Below, one piece after another: positions 1-13,028 of a stretch of 64,000 nt of DNA; position 1 is the first letter of the stretch, and every line of letters starts with the position of its first letter. Source of the stretch: Cyclina sinensis (taxonomy: Eukaryota; Mollusca; Bivalvia; Venerida; Veneridae); contig JAAONU010000009.1 of assembly GCA_012932295.1 (NCBI GenBank), forward strand, positions 2,616,197 to 2,680,196, written 5' to 3'. The notes beneath the pieces were generated by a model. The model had not been told where the DNA came from and did no database searches. It saw nothing but the letters and a program-made list of their open reading frames with translations. Position numbers and translations under genes: made by a program.

Positions 1-782
1 AATCAAACAGATTTTTCATCCAACAGTTCCGCCAAACCCTGCACAAAATTGTCTGTTTCCCAAAAACTCTGACTTAGTGCTGTATAACCTTTCGGACGAC
101 AAGAGGTTTAAGTATAATGTTACAGAGGGCTAAATGATCTTGTTCGTTGGTGCACCGTTCACAAAAATGAGTGCCTTATGGTGAATGGTGATACCCTCTT
201 GAAGAATTTGTCAGTGAATATCACCACACATATGCTGTGCTTGGACATCGCCTTATTTAAGGTATTACGGTTTTTATGTATTCATGAAGTGTTCTCGCAT
301 AAATTATTTCATTTTTCATAACGCGGAAAGAAAGCAATGTTTATGAAAGCGCAACTTCATTAAGTTTTTTTTTTACAATATCCAATAAAGCCAGCTTTGT
401 CTGAACTGAAAATATGACATTAGTTAATTGATAAAGTGTAAGTGATTAAAGTGTATGTTTGACAGCCAAAATAAATGAAACAAGGTATGATTTGGGATCG
501 AACTGTCAATCTTAGTAAAGGACGAGGGAAGTATGACGAAACTGGACTCGTCAACGAATCTCTAAGAAGAGGGTTCAAACTTAAATTTGTATTTATTTTT
601 AACATTCGTACATATACTTTCACTTTTTAAACTTCATATAAAACGGTTGATATTTCTTATGTTAAGGTGCAGTGCAATGATTGAAACCACACCATTCGTC
701 AACATAATCATGACTTTCTCAAGAGGAGATGTGCTATGGTATAGTGCATACCTTCCTATAATTGTATAAATGACAACTGCCC
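1..782. other. No gene seen
   Basis: AT-rich DNA with frequent stops in all frames. No splice-supported exon, RNA gene or repeat that I can name. Confidence 0.5.
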
Positions 783-990
783 AGGGAATGATATCTTTTG
801 GCTCAGTGGTTAGAGTGTTGACCTTCGATGCGCTAAGATCGGGGTCCGAACCCGCTCTGGATTGTGTAATCTAAGATGCACTGCATATTTCTGTTATGGA
901 CTTCCATGTTCGAATGACTCAACAAATACTAATTAAGTTAGAAAGCAACTGATATGTTATAGCCATCTTACAAAACAAACAAAAAAGACG
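783..990 (+). repeat. tRNA-derived SINE
   Basis: GGCTCAGTGGTTAGAGTG (from about 800) is an RNA polymerase III A box, and GGTCCGAACCC about 45 bases later is a B box. The spacing is that of a tRNA. No acceptor-stem pairing or anticodon arm that would make it a true tRNA. An A-rich tail (AAAACAAACAAAAAA) ends near 986. Confidence 0.7.
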
Positions 991-1880
991 AGGGAAATAA
1001 GTGGGGAGTGCTTGGAAAATTTAAAATGAGATATATTGACAGAAAATACCCAAGTTAGAATCACGTGAAAATTACCAAGCAAGATTGGCAAATTAAGCTT
1101 GGCAAATAAACTGTACAAAATAGGTTTATTGAAATTTGAAAAGTGCGTAAATTATCATATACCGTATTTTTGACAAATATAACAATGTTAATTAATTACA
1201 ACGATACATTGTTGTCTTCTATGTTTGTTTACAGAAATGTGAATCGAAATTTACATTAAATCAATAATACATTATTTAATGTGAAAAGTAGAAAATGTTT
1301 ATAGAAGGGAACGCCAAAATTTCCCACGTATATAACACCACCCGGTTACTCATTTGCGTTAATATGCATGATAAAGTGGGTTAAGAAGCAAAAGATCATT
1401 TTTCCATACAGATCGAATATTTTGGTAGTTATTGAACTGTTATGGATAGATAATGCTACATGCGCAAACATACTTAACGGTCACTTTAAAGTATTGATAT
1501 TGTGGTTGTTAAAAAACACTCAGGGTTTGATGTCTTATCGGATTAGTTTTTCCGCTATTGTTTTGACCTTTATGAAACAAGACATTTTAGCGCATTTGAA
1601 AAGGTTCAACTTAAAGTGGATGTTATAAAATTTTGTGACTGAGACTGAAAACACGTCTCTTTTATCATTTGCATTGTCTTGGCACGACATATTATTTTAT
1701 TTATTGGATCGGAGTTAGTTACCTAAAAACATGGGCGATTCTGAGTCAAGTAAGTAATTTTGTTCTGAGTCAAGTAAGTACTTTTGTTTGCTATTTATTT
1801 GTTATACTGAAGAGAAATCCAGAAAACCATTTAAAAAGTTCTCATCCGAAATCACTACGGTCGAGCATGCGCGCAGATAA

Positions 1881-1938
1881 GTGTGTGTGTTCGTGTGTGT
1901 GTGTGTGTGTTTGTGTGTGTGTCTGTGTGTGTGTGTGT
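1881..1938. repeat. (GT)n microsatellite
   Basis: Interrupted GT dinucleotide run of about 58 bp, with single TC, TT and CT breaks. It sits in otherwise featureless AT-rich sequence. Confidence 0.95.
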
Positions 1939-1941
1939 TGA

Positions 1942-3459
1942 GTGGGCGCGCACACAAACTTAGATCTGTCAGGGTTTAACATATTAAAAAATTATTCAGA
2001 CTGCAGCATGCCAACCAAGACGTTGTTCTTTTTTGAACATAAAAAATGGCTATTTGAATAGTTTTGTCTTTGACGAAGGTTTACATTGGCCTTGAACAGA
2101 AATCCCCACCCAAGAAGTGACTAGTGTAACCATCTAAATAATATTTTCATCGTATAAAGTCTGATATACAAAACAAAGACCATTGAGTGAACATAATTTT
2201 GAATGTCTTAGTTTACTATGCTTTAGTGGGAGGCCTTTCGATGACCTTGTTTTTTAAAGAAATAAAACTATGTGATTGATATAACATCATCACGACCGCA
2301 TTTTTACCTTCAGCATTTAAGCGATTATGATTATTGTGATAATAATTTTTACGTTTGTTTGATTAAATAACGAACTGGTTTTATAAGTAGCCGAATACTG
2401 ATCTCAATATTCGATTCTAAAGATTTTCGAATGTCGATTTCCTTTTTCAAAGTGCTATTCTTTATTATTGTTATATGGGATTAGAAGAAAACCTTGATAT
2501 TTTCAACAAATAAATTGATTAAAAGATAAATGAATTAAAAATAATTTAATAAGTACACAAGTGAATAAATACATCAATAGATAAAAGGACAGCACAAATA
2601 TGCACACATTTAAGCATAACGTAGTACCACTCGACTGAAATTTCTCTGCTTTTGGAGGCACATCCATAAACTTTGTCAGTTTTGACATAAAGATTTTAAA
2701 ATGTCGAGACGAATATATATATCTAGGTAGATATTCAACTCAACATGTTCTCAAAGTGTTTTTTTTTTAAATGTCGAATTGAAAGTAAACCTTCATGCAT
2801 ACATACATACATATATACTTACATGCATGCGTCGCTCCGTCCGTCCGTCTGTATGTACGTAGATACAGACAAACAATTTACCCAATGTTGCACATTCATT
2901 TCATTTATGGAAGCATAATGAGTACACATTTATATTTATAGATCAAACGATCTACACTCCATGGCGCAAGCCATCTGACTGGAATCAACGGGTAAATATA
3001 ATTTAAAAACAAATCAAATTAAAAATTATGATTAAAAGACCCAACTTTTAATAGTAAATATATGTAAATAATAAGGCAATGCTATCTTGCATTATTGAAT
3101 TTTTACCAAATATGAAGGTTTTGAATACGGAAAAGATAATCATGTTATTAATTTAATGGGTTTTGAATAAAAATTGCAAGTACAAAAAAGAACCTATATA
3201 TTAAAAAACGAAATAAATTTTTGGACGGGTTGAGGGCTGGTGGCGTCATAGGTGTGCTAGGATTTGGCAAGTTCCTATGCGTACGGAGTAAAAATGAATG
3301 TTTATTTTTCATAATTTTTTTTATTTTTAGTGATGTGGGAGGGGTCTAGAGGAGTAAAGGAGTAAGAGGCCGGAGAGGTTAGCGGCGAAAGAATATAGGC
3401 ATTATATATATAGATAAATGATTTATATATATACTGTGAAATCATTAATATTCATGGGG

Positions 3460-3460
<1 letters not shown>
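1942..3460. other. No gene seen; AT-rich, CATA and GTCC short runs
   Basis: Contains short runs of CATACATA and GTCCGTCC near 2800-2850 and nothing coding. Around 3430 a relic of the ACTGTGGAATCATT-type TA-flanked MITE is visible. Confidence 0.5.

Positions 3461-3461
<1 letters not shown>

Positions 3462-3508
<47 letters not shown>
3462..3508. repeat. (TA)n microsatellite
   Basis: Perfect TA run of about 46 bp next to a degraded MITE end. It is followed by a short repeat rich in TGGGCAGA/TCTGCC words, which recur at 16485, 28866, 31877, 40209 and 56745. Confidence 0.95.
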
Positions 3509-3511
<3 letters not shown>

Positions 3512-5172
3512 TCATAACACCGTAGTTTCAGGCAGAAGGGTGCGTTCTACACTCACGTTGTGGGCAGACGACCGTAAATGTGGGCAGAACGCCATCTGCC
3601 TTGATATACGGTACCTTATTTTGAATCTGCCTTCCCAGAAACACAAGAATTTTTGGTCGAATTATCTGCCTAAAATGTCCCGGTGCGGGAACCAGGCAGA
3701 AACATACAAATTTGAGTTGTTTCCCTTTTATTTAATTTGCCGAATTTATGCATTCTTTACCCAGAATGCTCTCCGCAACGGAAGTGGAAGGGCGACAATT
3801 CTGTATCAGAGAATGGTACCTTGGCGGTTTTTTCAACAGTGAATCTCAAGTAAGTAATTTATCACTTTAGACATTGAAATTATGAATGTTAGATACAACG
3901 CTATTTAACTCAGAAGGCCAGTGAGAATTAAAACGAAAGCTGGCTGCAGTGAGACTTTGATAACTTGAATGGCTAGGACCTGGAAAATTACAGTAAACTC
4001 GTACAGTCGATGAACCAGTTTCGGACGGTACTAGTTCCGGTCCATTTCGTGCATTTTTTGATAATATTGGAAAGATTCTTGCAAAAGTCGGCAAGATTTT
4101 GGTATGGTCATGAAGTATGAACTTTTTCCCGTAAAATGAATACTTTCCGCTGTGATGTAAAACATTCAAAGTCACTCTACGCTTGAATATTTGCAACATT
4201 CATAAAAATAGAGCGCAGTAATGGCGGTCAAAATGCGTGACGATTAAATCAATAGAAAGAATTGCTTGAAAATGTAAGCAATATAAATAAATTTGGTTTA
4301 GATATCTGTAAAAATATGTATTTTAATGACAGATGTTACTGTGTCATGTTAACAATTCTAAATAAGTTAGAATCGGGTTTCGTACATGGTTATAGGGGAA
4401 TTTGGAGGTTACGTACCATGGAGGAAATGTACCACTGCATATATGTACCATTTTTGGAGGTTTCTTACCACTTATATAGAAATAGTTAATAAAGGGATAA
4501 TAAGGATAAAAGGTGTGAAAATATCAGGTAAACTGGAAATGAACATACAATGAAAATAATGAACAACAATAATATATTTACATACACTAAACTGAAAAAA
4601 ACATGAGTACAATGAAAATAATTTAAAACAATGATAATATTTAATATACAGGATGGATTTTTTTTTTAAGTAATAATAAAGTATCAATTCGATCATTTAA
4701 TTTGATATCAATCCTCCAAAATATAGAAGTTGTACATAACACGTTTTTATTTCATATTGAAGATTACTTTACAAACAAAAAGCATCAAAGGAAACACATT
4801 TGTATTATAGTAATTTTTAATGAATCTGCAGGAATAAACGTAACGAATTTCTTCTAAATATACTTTAATTCTGTAGAAGTACAATGTACAATTACAAAAA
4901 AATGTATGTAATAATATACCAAATATCTCTTACTTTTCGTTGAAAACAGCTTGCCTTGATTACATAAAAAGTTAAAACGTTTAATATGTTTTTTTTAAAA
5001 GTGGGCCGAGTTGACCTGTGCCATGTTGACCCATGCCGAGTTGGTATAGGGCCGAGCTGACTCTTTACCAACAGGACAGACATGACTGATTCGTTGCATA
5101 CAAAGTTTTTGGCAGATTAGTAGTATTTTGAGACAACCCGCAATAACAAAGGTTAAAAATTATATCATAGGT

Positions 5173-5439
5173 CAGGGGCGTAGCAAGGGCTTTCAAAGTT
5201 GTACGCAGAATCGTAGGGGGGTCTGGGGGCATGCTCCCCTGGAATTTTTTTTTCTGAAGATCGACTCAAGAGGGTTTTGGCGGGTTTTTGGCATAAAATA
5301 AGTCATATTTTTTCACCAAATTTACTCGATTTTTGTTTTACTTTTTCTTATGGAACATCTACTTACAAATATTCAAAAAGATTTTCTGGACCAATGTGTA
5401 CGCAGCTGCATATTCTGTGTACTGGTAGCTACGCGCCTG
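5173..5439. mobile_element. hAT-like MITE with 5-bp target duplication
   Basis: Starts CAGGGGCGTAGC and ends GCTACGCGCCTG, inverted repeats matching at 11 of 12 positions. TAGGT flanks both ends (5168-5172 and 5440-5444). At 267 bp there is no coding capacity. CAGGGG..CCCCTG termini are typical of non-autonomous hAT elements. Confidence 0.85.
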
Positions 5440-6916
5440 TAGGTGGCGCTGTGTTCTAAACTGGTTCAAAGGTCACGGAACTGGTCTGTTTGTGCACACT
5501 GAATTCCGGCAAAATGTACATTCTTCTTTAAATCAAAAATAAGAAGTAACAATTTATCTAATAAGATATACTACAACATTTTCCAGAAATTCAAATTTCA
5601 AGTCGCATGCAGATAGAAAATCAAAAGTGGACCGGAACTGATTCATTGACTGTCTCCCGGTCAACTCTTGCCCGTTTTTGTCAACTCGGCCCCCACGATG
5701 TTTTCAATATGGTCAACATGTCCCCCTTTTTCGGCTCCATGTTTTTATATAAATTTGGAATTGAAAGGTTTTTAATATTGTTTTTAAATGAAAATGATGT
5801 TTTTTCCAAGCTTAAAAGTATAGAAACTTGACTTTAAATGATCCTAAAAAGCATTTTGTCCCCAATTTGACCTTTCCATTTTTCAAACAAATTGTACTGA
5901 ATAAAATTTTAGAGTTGCACTTTAAATTTATATAATAGATGGCAACCTGTCACAAAATTATCACAGTGTCCGAAACGTCCAACTAATTTAATTGTAGTGT
6001 AAACTCTTCCTTTTCTGCCCTTTTATAATCAAGTCAAGCCTTATGATATTTTAGGTAGAGATATTGGTTAATTCCTCAAATTTTGTCAAAAAATTATTTG
6101 TGTAGATTCTGATTTGGTGATTTTTGTGAAAGGAATGTGCTAATTATGGGATATTTGGGACATTAATTATTTATTTGTCTGTAGTCTGATTTCAAAGGGG
6201 TTTTTAGCATTTGAATTCTCTTTGATCACACTAGTTAACTGTCTCTTTTTTTGATGATAGGCTTAGTTTTCTTACAGTGACTTATTACATAATGAGCGTC
6301 ATTTTTCAAAGGGTAAAAATCTTTAATGTTAAATATTTCTTGAATGCAAATTTAAAAGAAATCTGAGACACTGTTCACTAGTTTATATACTTAGTTTTTG
6401 AACAAACTTGAAGTTGTTTGGTGAATAAATGACTTGAAACAGACGTCCGGAAAAAATGAAATTGGTGAACAGTATGGGAAGTATCTAAACTACAATTATG
6501 AAAAACCAACTTTGATCAAAGTTTTATTGTTTTTATGATGAACTATTATTATTGTACTTAATATGGTCGCAATTCTATTGTTCATAATCAATGCATTTGA
6601 TACCTTGCTCTAAGGGGGAGTTGCCATTTTAATCAGGAGACATGAGTGTCTGTCTTTCTTGATAAACTACTTAGTTGACAGGTGTGGTAATCTTATCAAG
6701 CCAAAGGACATTTAATAAGGAGACACAAGATTCTTACTTTGTTTAAAACGACAACAACATAATTTAAGCGAAACTTGCAATAATCAATTCAATCTAAATC
6801 ACAGTTACCAAGAAGATGCCCTTTCTTCATTATTAAATTAATAATCAACATCTCTATTTTTATCATAAACATTTTTTAATAAAATTTTATATAGGGGGAC
6901 AAAATGAATGACAGAA
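5440..6916. other. No gene seen
   Basis: AT-rich sequence with no supported exon. TTTGATC/AAAGTTTT words only. Confidence 0.4.
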
Positions 6917-9411
6917 CCATAGGAGCACGGGTCCAGGATAGTATCTTTTTGGCAGAATTTTGCTTTCTTTCCCTTGCAGAAGAATAGAAATTAAATGCTC
7001 AGTCCTATTTTAGCGAATCTCAACTTTTCAAAAATTACCCCTCGCTCCGATATTTCTGATACAAAAAGCAAAGGAGTGACATACGCCATGTTATCCGCAA
7101 CGTTACATTAGAGTGACCTCCCCTGGGGTCGGTGCGTATTTTATCTTCGTACTTGTTCCCGATAACTCTCAAAGGCGCGTCGTTATGACCGGAAACATAC
7201 CCATTTAGTAAACAACGTGCGTCGGCAAATTTAAATATTGTATTTTTGAAGTTTGTTTTCCTTTTTAAACAACCATGGAGACAAATTTACATTAATTGTA
7301 ATACATGTATATGTTCTAAACAAAATTTTGCCACACTATATTGTTTGTATGCATTGACTTTGCAAACAAAATCATGGTATTATAAATAAGGAAATTCTTT
7401 GTTGATAGAGAGGTGTCAGGCCTATTTATTAATATCTTTACAAATGCAACCTTACCTATAAAGATAGATAATATAGCTGTGTATAGCTGTGTTATATTGT
7501 GCATTGCAATTTGGATTTTTTCTTTTTCTTATAACAGTTGAACACCTTGTATTATACCCAGAACAGCTCTGTATCCTTATCATTTATGCCTAGATAGCCT
7601 AAAAGGTTTTTGCTTTTCTATTTTCTTTTTACATTGATAGACAGTGAGAAAAAAGTAAAACTGGGATCTTATTAAACTGCTTAATTCATTTATTAATAGT
7701 CCATGGATATTGTATTTCACAAGTAGAATGAAAATGAAATAATATATAAAGTATGTACATGTGACATACAAGTAGATATAAAGCAGTTTATATACGTTTC
7801 TCATATTCTTAATCCAGCAATGTGTACAAACAAACAGAAACCTGGCTTTAAAAAACACAAAGATATATTGACCGTTTTTTATCTCTACTAACAAGTAGAC
7901 AAAAATCACTTCAGAAGAAGACACTTAAATTGTATAGATATGAATTCTGATTACAATGCAATGAACATGTGGAGAATACAGAGACATAGGATGTCAGAGA
8001 AAAAATACAAATAAAACTTTCAGCTAAATACAGTAAGTAGTTATATATATAAATATTCTTTTGTGAACAGGAAGGCTTACATCTAAACAAGAGGGCCATG
8101 ATGGCCCTAGATCGCTCACCTGAATACTTTGCCATTGAGTCTGCTGTTGAGCAAACATCAGAAGCTTTTTAAGATTCTATAAGAATTCACGTGACCCCAG
8201 GATACAGCCAGTTTTCACTCAAGGGGTATAATTTGAACAACTTGGTAGACGACCTCTAGCTGAGGCTCCATTAAAATTATCTAAGTTCTAGGCTCTGTGG
8301 TTTCAGACAAGAAGATTTTCAAAGTTTTCCCTATATAAGCCTATGTAAAATCAATTGACCTCCAAGGGTAGGGCCAAATTTGACCCCAGAGGTATAATTT
8401 GAACAAACATGATAGAAGTCCACTAGACAAAGCTACATACCAAATCTTAAGGCTCACGGCCTGTGATTTCAGACAAGAAGATTTTCAGAGTTTTTCCTAT
8501 ATAAGCCTATGTAAAATCAATTGACCCCCCTGACGGGGCCAGATTGGAACCCATGGGTAGAGGTCTACTAGACAATGCTAAATACCAAATCTTAACGCTA
8601 AGGGCCTTGCCGTTTCAGACAAGAAGAGTTCCTTTTTTTCCATTTCTGTTGCCATAGCAACCAGAGTTCTTGATGGAATTCAATTCTTTGAACAACTTTG
8701 TAAGGGGTTCATGCAGGGAATATCCCAGGCATGTTTCGTCAAATTTGGCTTAGCGGTTTAGGAGGAGAAGTCGTTCTATTACCAAGGTGTCAGTTTCGAG
8801 AATACGCAACTTAGTATTCATAAACCTCTCATCAGTCATTACAAGATGAAAGAGTTTCTTATTGCTATGTCGTCCACCCTCCAAATCTGCAAAGTGATGC
8901 ATGGTCATAGCTCCCATACCCTGGTACTGATGACATGCGATTCCTGTAAAACAACATAAAGCTACATAAAGCATTTATCTTTAGCACTTAACTGCCTCAT
9001 ACATTCTCCTAACGTGAAAGTTTTGCCAGTTTGCCAGTTCCAGCCTGCCCTAACAAAACAATGTTGTGGCCAAACAAATAGAATTTAGCACTTTCTTTTG
9101 GTCGCCATCCACCCCGCACATTGTTTACTAAATGGGTATGTTTCCGGTCATAACGACGCACCTTTAAGAGTTATCGGGAACAAGTACGAAGATAAAATAC
9201 GCACCGACCCCAGGGGAGGTCACTCTAATGTAACGTTGCGGATAACATGGCGTATGTCACTCCTTTGCTTTTTGTATCAGAAATATCGGAGCGAGGGGTA
9301 ATTTTTGGAAAGTTGAGAATTCGCTAAAATAGGACTGAGCATTTAATTTCTATTCTTCTGCAAGGGAAAAAAGCAAAATTCTGATACGATCCTGGACCCG
9401 TGCTCCTATGG
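6917..9411. mobile_element. 2.5-kb element with ~300-bp terminal inverted repeats
   Basis: 6917-7221 and 9115-9411 are reverse complements with very few differences. Outer ends are CCATAGGAGCACGGG and its complement. ACAGAA flanks both ends (6911-6916 and 9412-9417), a 6-bp target duplication. The 1.9-kb interior has no long reading frame and itself carries a minus-strand copy of another repeat (8086-8772). The arms are GC-richer than the interior. Probably a non-autonomous DNA transposon or foldback element. Confidence 0.88.
8086..8772 (-). repeat. GCTCACC-type dispersed element (truncated), inside long-TIR element
   Basis: On the minus strand it ends with AGGTGAGC, a hairpin AGGGCCA-TCA-TGGCCCT and CTCTTGTTT. 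The interior has repeated lines with GACAAGAAGATTTTC, as in the copy at 52594-53896. The 5' end is missing. Confidence 0.8.
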
Positions 9412-12400
9412 ACAGAACAGGGCAGTTTCACAGGGCTACAAGTTGAATGGGGGACATAGTGGGTGGGGGTAAATCTGCACAAAGAGTTCCGCAGTTAGCA
9501 TCAGTCATTAACAGTAGAAAGTCAGTAGATGCGATCAGCTGTTTAGACAGAATAAAAACTATGACTACCTGTTTGAGTTCACTTTGGCAGTAGGGATTTT
9601 TAGGATTGCCCGGAACTGTGTTTTAAACTGAGTATGGTATCACAGTGGTAACTGTGTGTTTGGCAACATCGGGATTCCTGCAACTGAGAAGGTTGACTGT
9701 GGTAATTTCACTCATCTGCTCCTCTTTCCCGTGGTTATCTCATTATAATATGAATTTGATTGTAGGATGGAATCATGTCCTGAACTAAGTGTCTAGAGGA
9801 GTTCCGGTAATCAGGCCCCTGGACCCAGACTTTTAGACACTCCAGTGATGGTTGTCTAGAGATCTGGTAATCAGCATAATATTATCTGTTCACTGAAATT
9901 TAAAACTGTGAACACAAAATTGTCTGTCAAGTTAATATGTAGTTTATAAACCATTGACTTAGCGATGCACCAGCATAATGTGTGAATTATATAAGCTGTC
10001 GGCAGACGTAGTTGATAAAATTCATTTATACTGCCTTGTTTTGCAAATTACCAGCAGGCTCTTTTACAAGTTGCAAAAATAAAAGATCTTGAAATCACAA
10101 TTTCAGATTGATTTTGAAAAATGAACGTTATAACTGACCATATTTATAAAACAAAGAACAAATACATATTAAGTCATTTTTTATTTATTTACAAGAACTC
10201 GGGACTTGAATATAGGTATACACATTTAATATTTATCGATAGCTGTAAAATATTGATTTTTTAAAAAAAACCAAGTATTTTTGTTTATAACCACCAAAGT
10301 AATAATGACATAAGTACTATAATGCCAATAAATAAACCCCTGTTTAACTTGCAGGTCCCAGTTTTACTCCATGTAATAATTTTGTAAGCAACTTTTTGAG
10401 AACCATGCTGTGGTGAGTTTTGGATATTGAAGAAAACAGCCTTTTCTGAGTATGCACATGTATATGATAATATTGCCTGTTGGTGGACAATTTCATGGAC
10501 AAACTAAAAGACACAGTCACTCTGGTCAGCTTAAAAACTGGAATGAACTCTCATAACAAAATTTAACATACAAAAACTTTATTTCATGCATTATCTTTAC
10601 AATGTACATGTACATACTCAGACAACCCATTGCTAGCTAATTGCACTTTGATATTCTTGAAAATATTTGAAAAACTAACTTTTTTACCTTTTCAAAACTT
10701 GAATATGGGTGCTCACAATGATGATTGGAAGTTGCTCATGACATATTTTAGCGGAGGACGATTGGACTTGCTGTGAGTCAAACAGGCGTGAAATATAAGC
10801 AATTTAAAAAAAAAACTATATCACGACCATTACAGTCATGGCGAATGATTTTAAGACTTGTCTGATGGAAATAAATGACAAAATAGATTTCCATGAATAT
10901 GAACCCTTTAATTTTATGTCTTATATTGTATAACACTTAAAGAAAGGCAGCCTGAACAGATATTGTTTACAAAATTATCTTAGCTTCCTTTTTCTCATAG
11001 TCACTTTGATGTGAGAAAGAGCAAGCTACCAGACATGCGGTCTGACACTTCCACTCTTCTCATCAGACTTTGCAAATTTTTACCTGACAGATCAGACTTT
11101 CAGACAGGTATTTGTCATGACTGCCATTAGGCTAAAAAAAATGTGTGGTTCAGGTAACCTTACCTACCCTATTTTTTAGGGCCAACCCTACAATTTTTTA
11201 TTAGTGTTTTGTAACCTGGAACTAAAAATTGTGAGTGCAAAACTGATACGGTAAGAAAGCACCTATCAATATGTTTGCAGCTCACAGTAGGTAAATGTGC
11301 CCATTGGACAGCACACAGACACTTGAGCTTAACTACGCCTCTTTAAACCCAAAATCAGTGACAGCAAAATCAATTGTCTGTATTGCCCAGGTTGTCCAAC
11401 AGCCTGTAGTAACAAGTACTTTACAAGTATCATACGGACAAGTAAAGAAATGCTTCTGGTAAAACGGACAAGTAAGTTAAAAGTAGACTTTGCCGGCCCT
11501 GCCAAAATGTTTCCATATTTGTAAATCCCAAACCATTCACTGAATATAAACCAAAAAATGTCTTGAACAAGTTTGTAAAAAATTTTATTTCAAAATCTAA
11601 AATATAAAATCATTTTACTCTCTTGTGGCAGCTGCTTATGGTGAAAGGCTGTCTGTTGTCCGAGAGTGCCCATTCACATAAAATCTTACGTGAATCACAC
11701 AATGGAACAGAAAATCAAAAATGGAAATTTCAAGGAATATCGGAATTTCCCTGGTACTATTTTAAGACTAGACTGGTTATCGTTTTTTCACAATGTTTTT
11801 TGCTGAAATGAAATAGAATGTTGTATCACAGTCTGCATAATTTGTTTCAGACTGGTATACGTCAAGGGGATAAATATACGAAAGATCGACCCATGAAACG
11901 TAGTCAACATACATGAAATGACAACTGTGAGAACATTGACAGACTTTCCAAGCCAAAACGATTGGATTCTCAAATTAAAAAATGGCGAAGTTCATGCATT
12001 TTTATTTCAGTTCAAAAAATTAAAAAGGTGACAGAATTTTTAATCACTGAAGTGAGTTGAGCTTTCAGTTTTAATTTCTTGCAAAAGTACCCTGTAAATT
12101 TGCTGTGTACCCCCAAAATTTAAGAGCAGGGGTACATGTACCCCCAACCGAAAACTAAAGTGGGCACTCTGTGTCCTTTGTTTTCAGTCTGTATAAACAG
12201 CTTGTATTAAAAAAAAAACAATAATCTGCCTCCCCTATTTTCTGACCAAATGTTATCTGAACCACATGTTTTTTTTGGGGCCTAATCACGTATCTGCAAT
12301 ATGACAGAAAAGATTAAAGCACATGAAAATTATTTTTATTTACAAAGAGAAACATTAAAAATAATTTGAATGTCAACAGCACCTACAAAAACAACAGAAT

Positions 12401-12921
12401 GCAAATCCCCTAAAACTTGGATCTCCTCCAAAACTAATTCTTGATTTATAATTCAAATGAATTTATAGCAAAAATAACAAAAAAATTCAAATTCTGATTT
12501 TTATGTGATTACTTCTGTAAAATATCATTTAGATATGTTACTTGCACAAATGGAATATTGTGTTTATATATTTCTCCCCCACTTGGTAGTTTGTACATCA
12601 TATTAAAAATACTGTGCATGTGAGAATCCTGTAGTGATTGGTGAGACACTTGTTGCTTAACCTGGAAATTAGAATAAAGGTCAAAATAATATATATGTGT
12701 GTTTCCAGTCTCCTGACTGATGCTAATTTTTGGTGTGGAGTTAGCATTTCTGAAAAAAGGGGTTGCGAAAATATGTGACAGTGCTACTAGCCTAAATTTG
12801 AAGTTAAACTCCTGTGAAATGACCTTGCTCACTCATTTGCATGATATAATGTTCAGATAAAGTTTGTTGGCAGAAAAATATCCAGAAATAATATAAAGTG
12901 GATATTTTTGCTATCTTGCAG
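9412..12921. other. Upstream region of the gene, no exon resolved
   Basis: 3.5 kb before the first coding exon. It should hold the promoter and any 5' untranslated exon, but I cannot place either: no CpG-rich block and no open frame with splice support. Confidence 0.4.
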
Positions 12922-13028
12922 ACTGAAGATGAGAAAAAGAAGGATAAAACCAAGCCAGGAGGCACTGGAGTGGATTAAGAAAGATAAAGACCCAGAGGGT
13001 TTCATGGTAGAGGATTATGGTTTAAAAG
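12922..13028 (+). CDS. Exon 1: start codon and N-terminal flank of SET domain
   Basis: The exon follows the acceptor ATCTTGCAG. The first ATG is at 12929 with an A at -3, and reads MRKRRIKPSQEALEWIKK..., a basic helix-like stretch like the one that precedes the SET domain in KMT5A. The exon ends after 33 codons plus one base (phase 1) at AAAAG|GTTAGT. The seven bases before the ATG contain no in-frame stop, so a longer N terminus from an upstream exon cannot be excluded. I found no upstream exon or promoter that I can support. Confidence 0.8.

Noticed and set aside
783..870. Possible tRNA gene
   Set aside because: A and B boxes are present, but the arms do not fold into a full cloverleaf and an A-rich tail follows; SINE is the better call.
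1881..1938. GT run as a CRISPR or regulatory array
   Set aside because: A simple dinucleotide microsatellite; no spacer structure.
3540..3842. 100-aa plus frame after the TA microsatellite
   Set aside because: Covers TGGGCAGA/TCTGCC repeat words; no recognisable domain and no supported splice sites.
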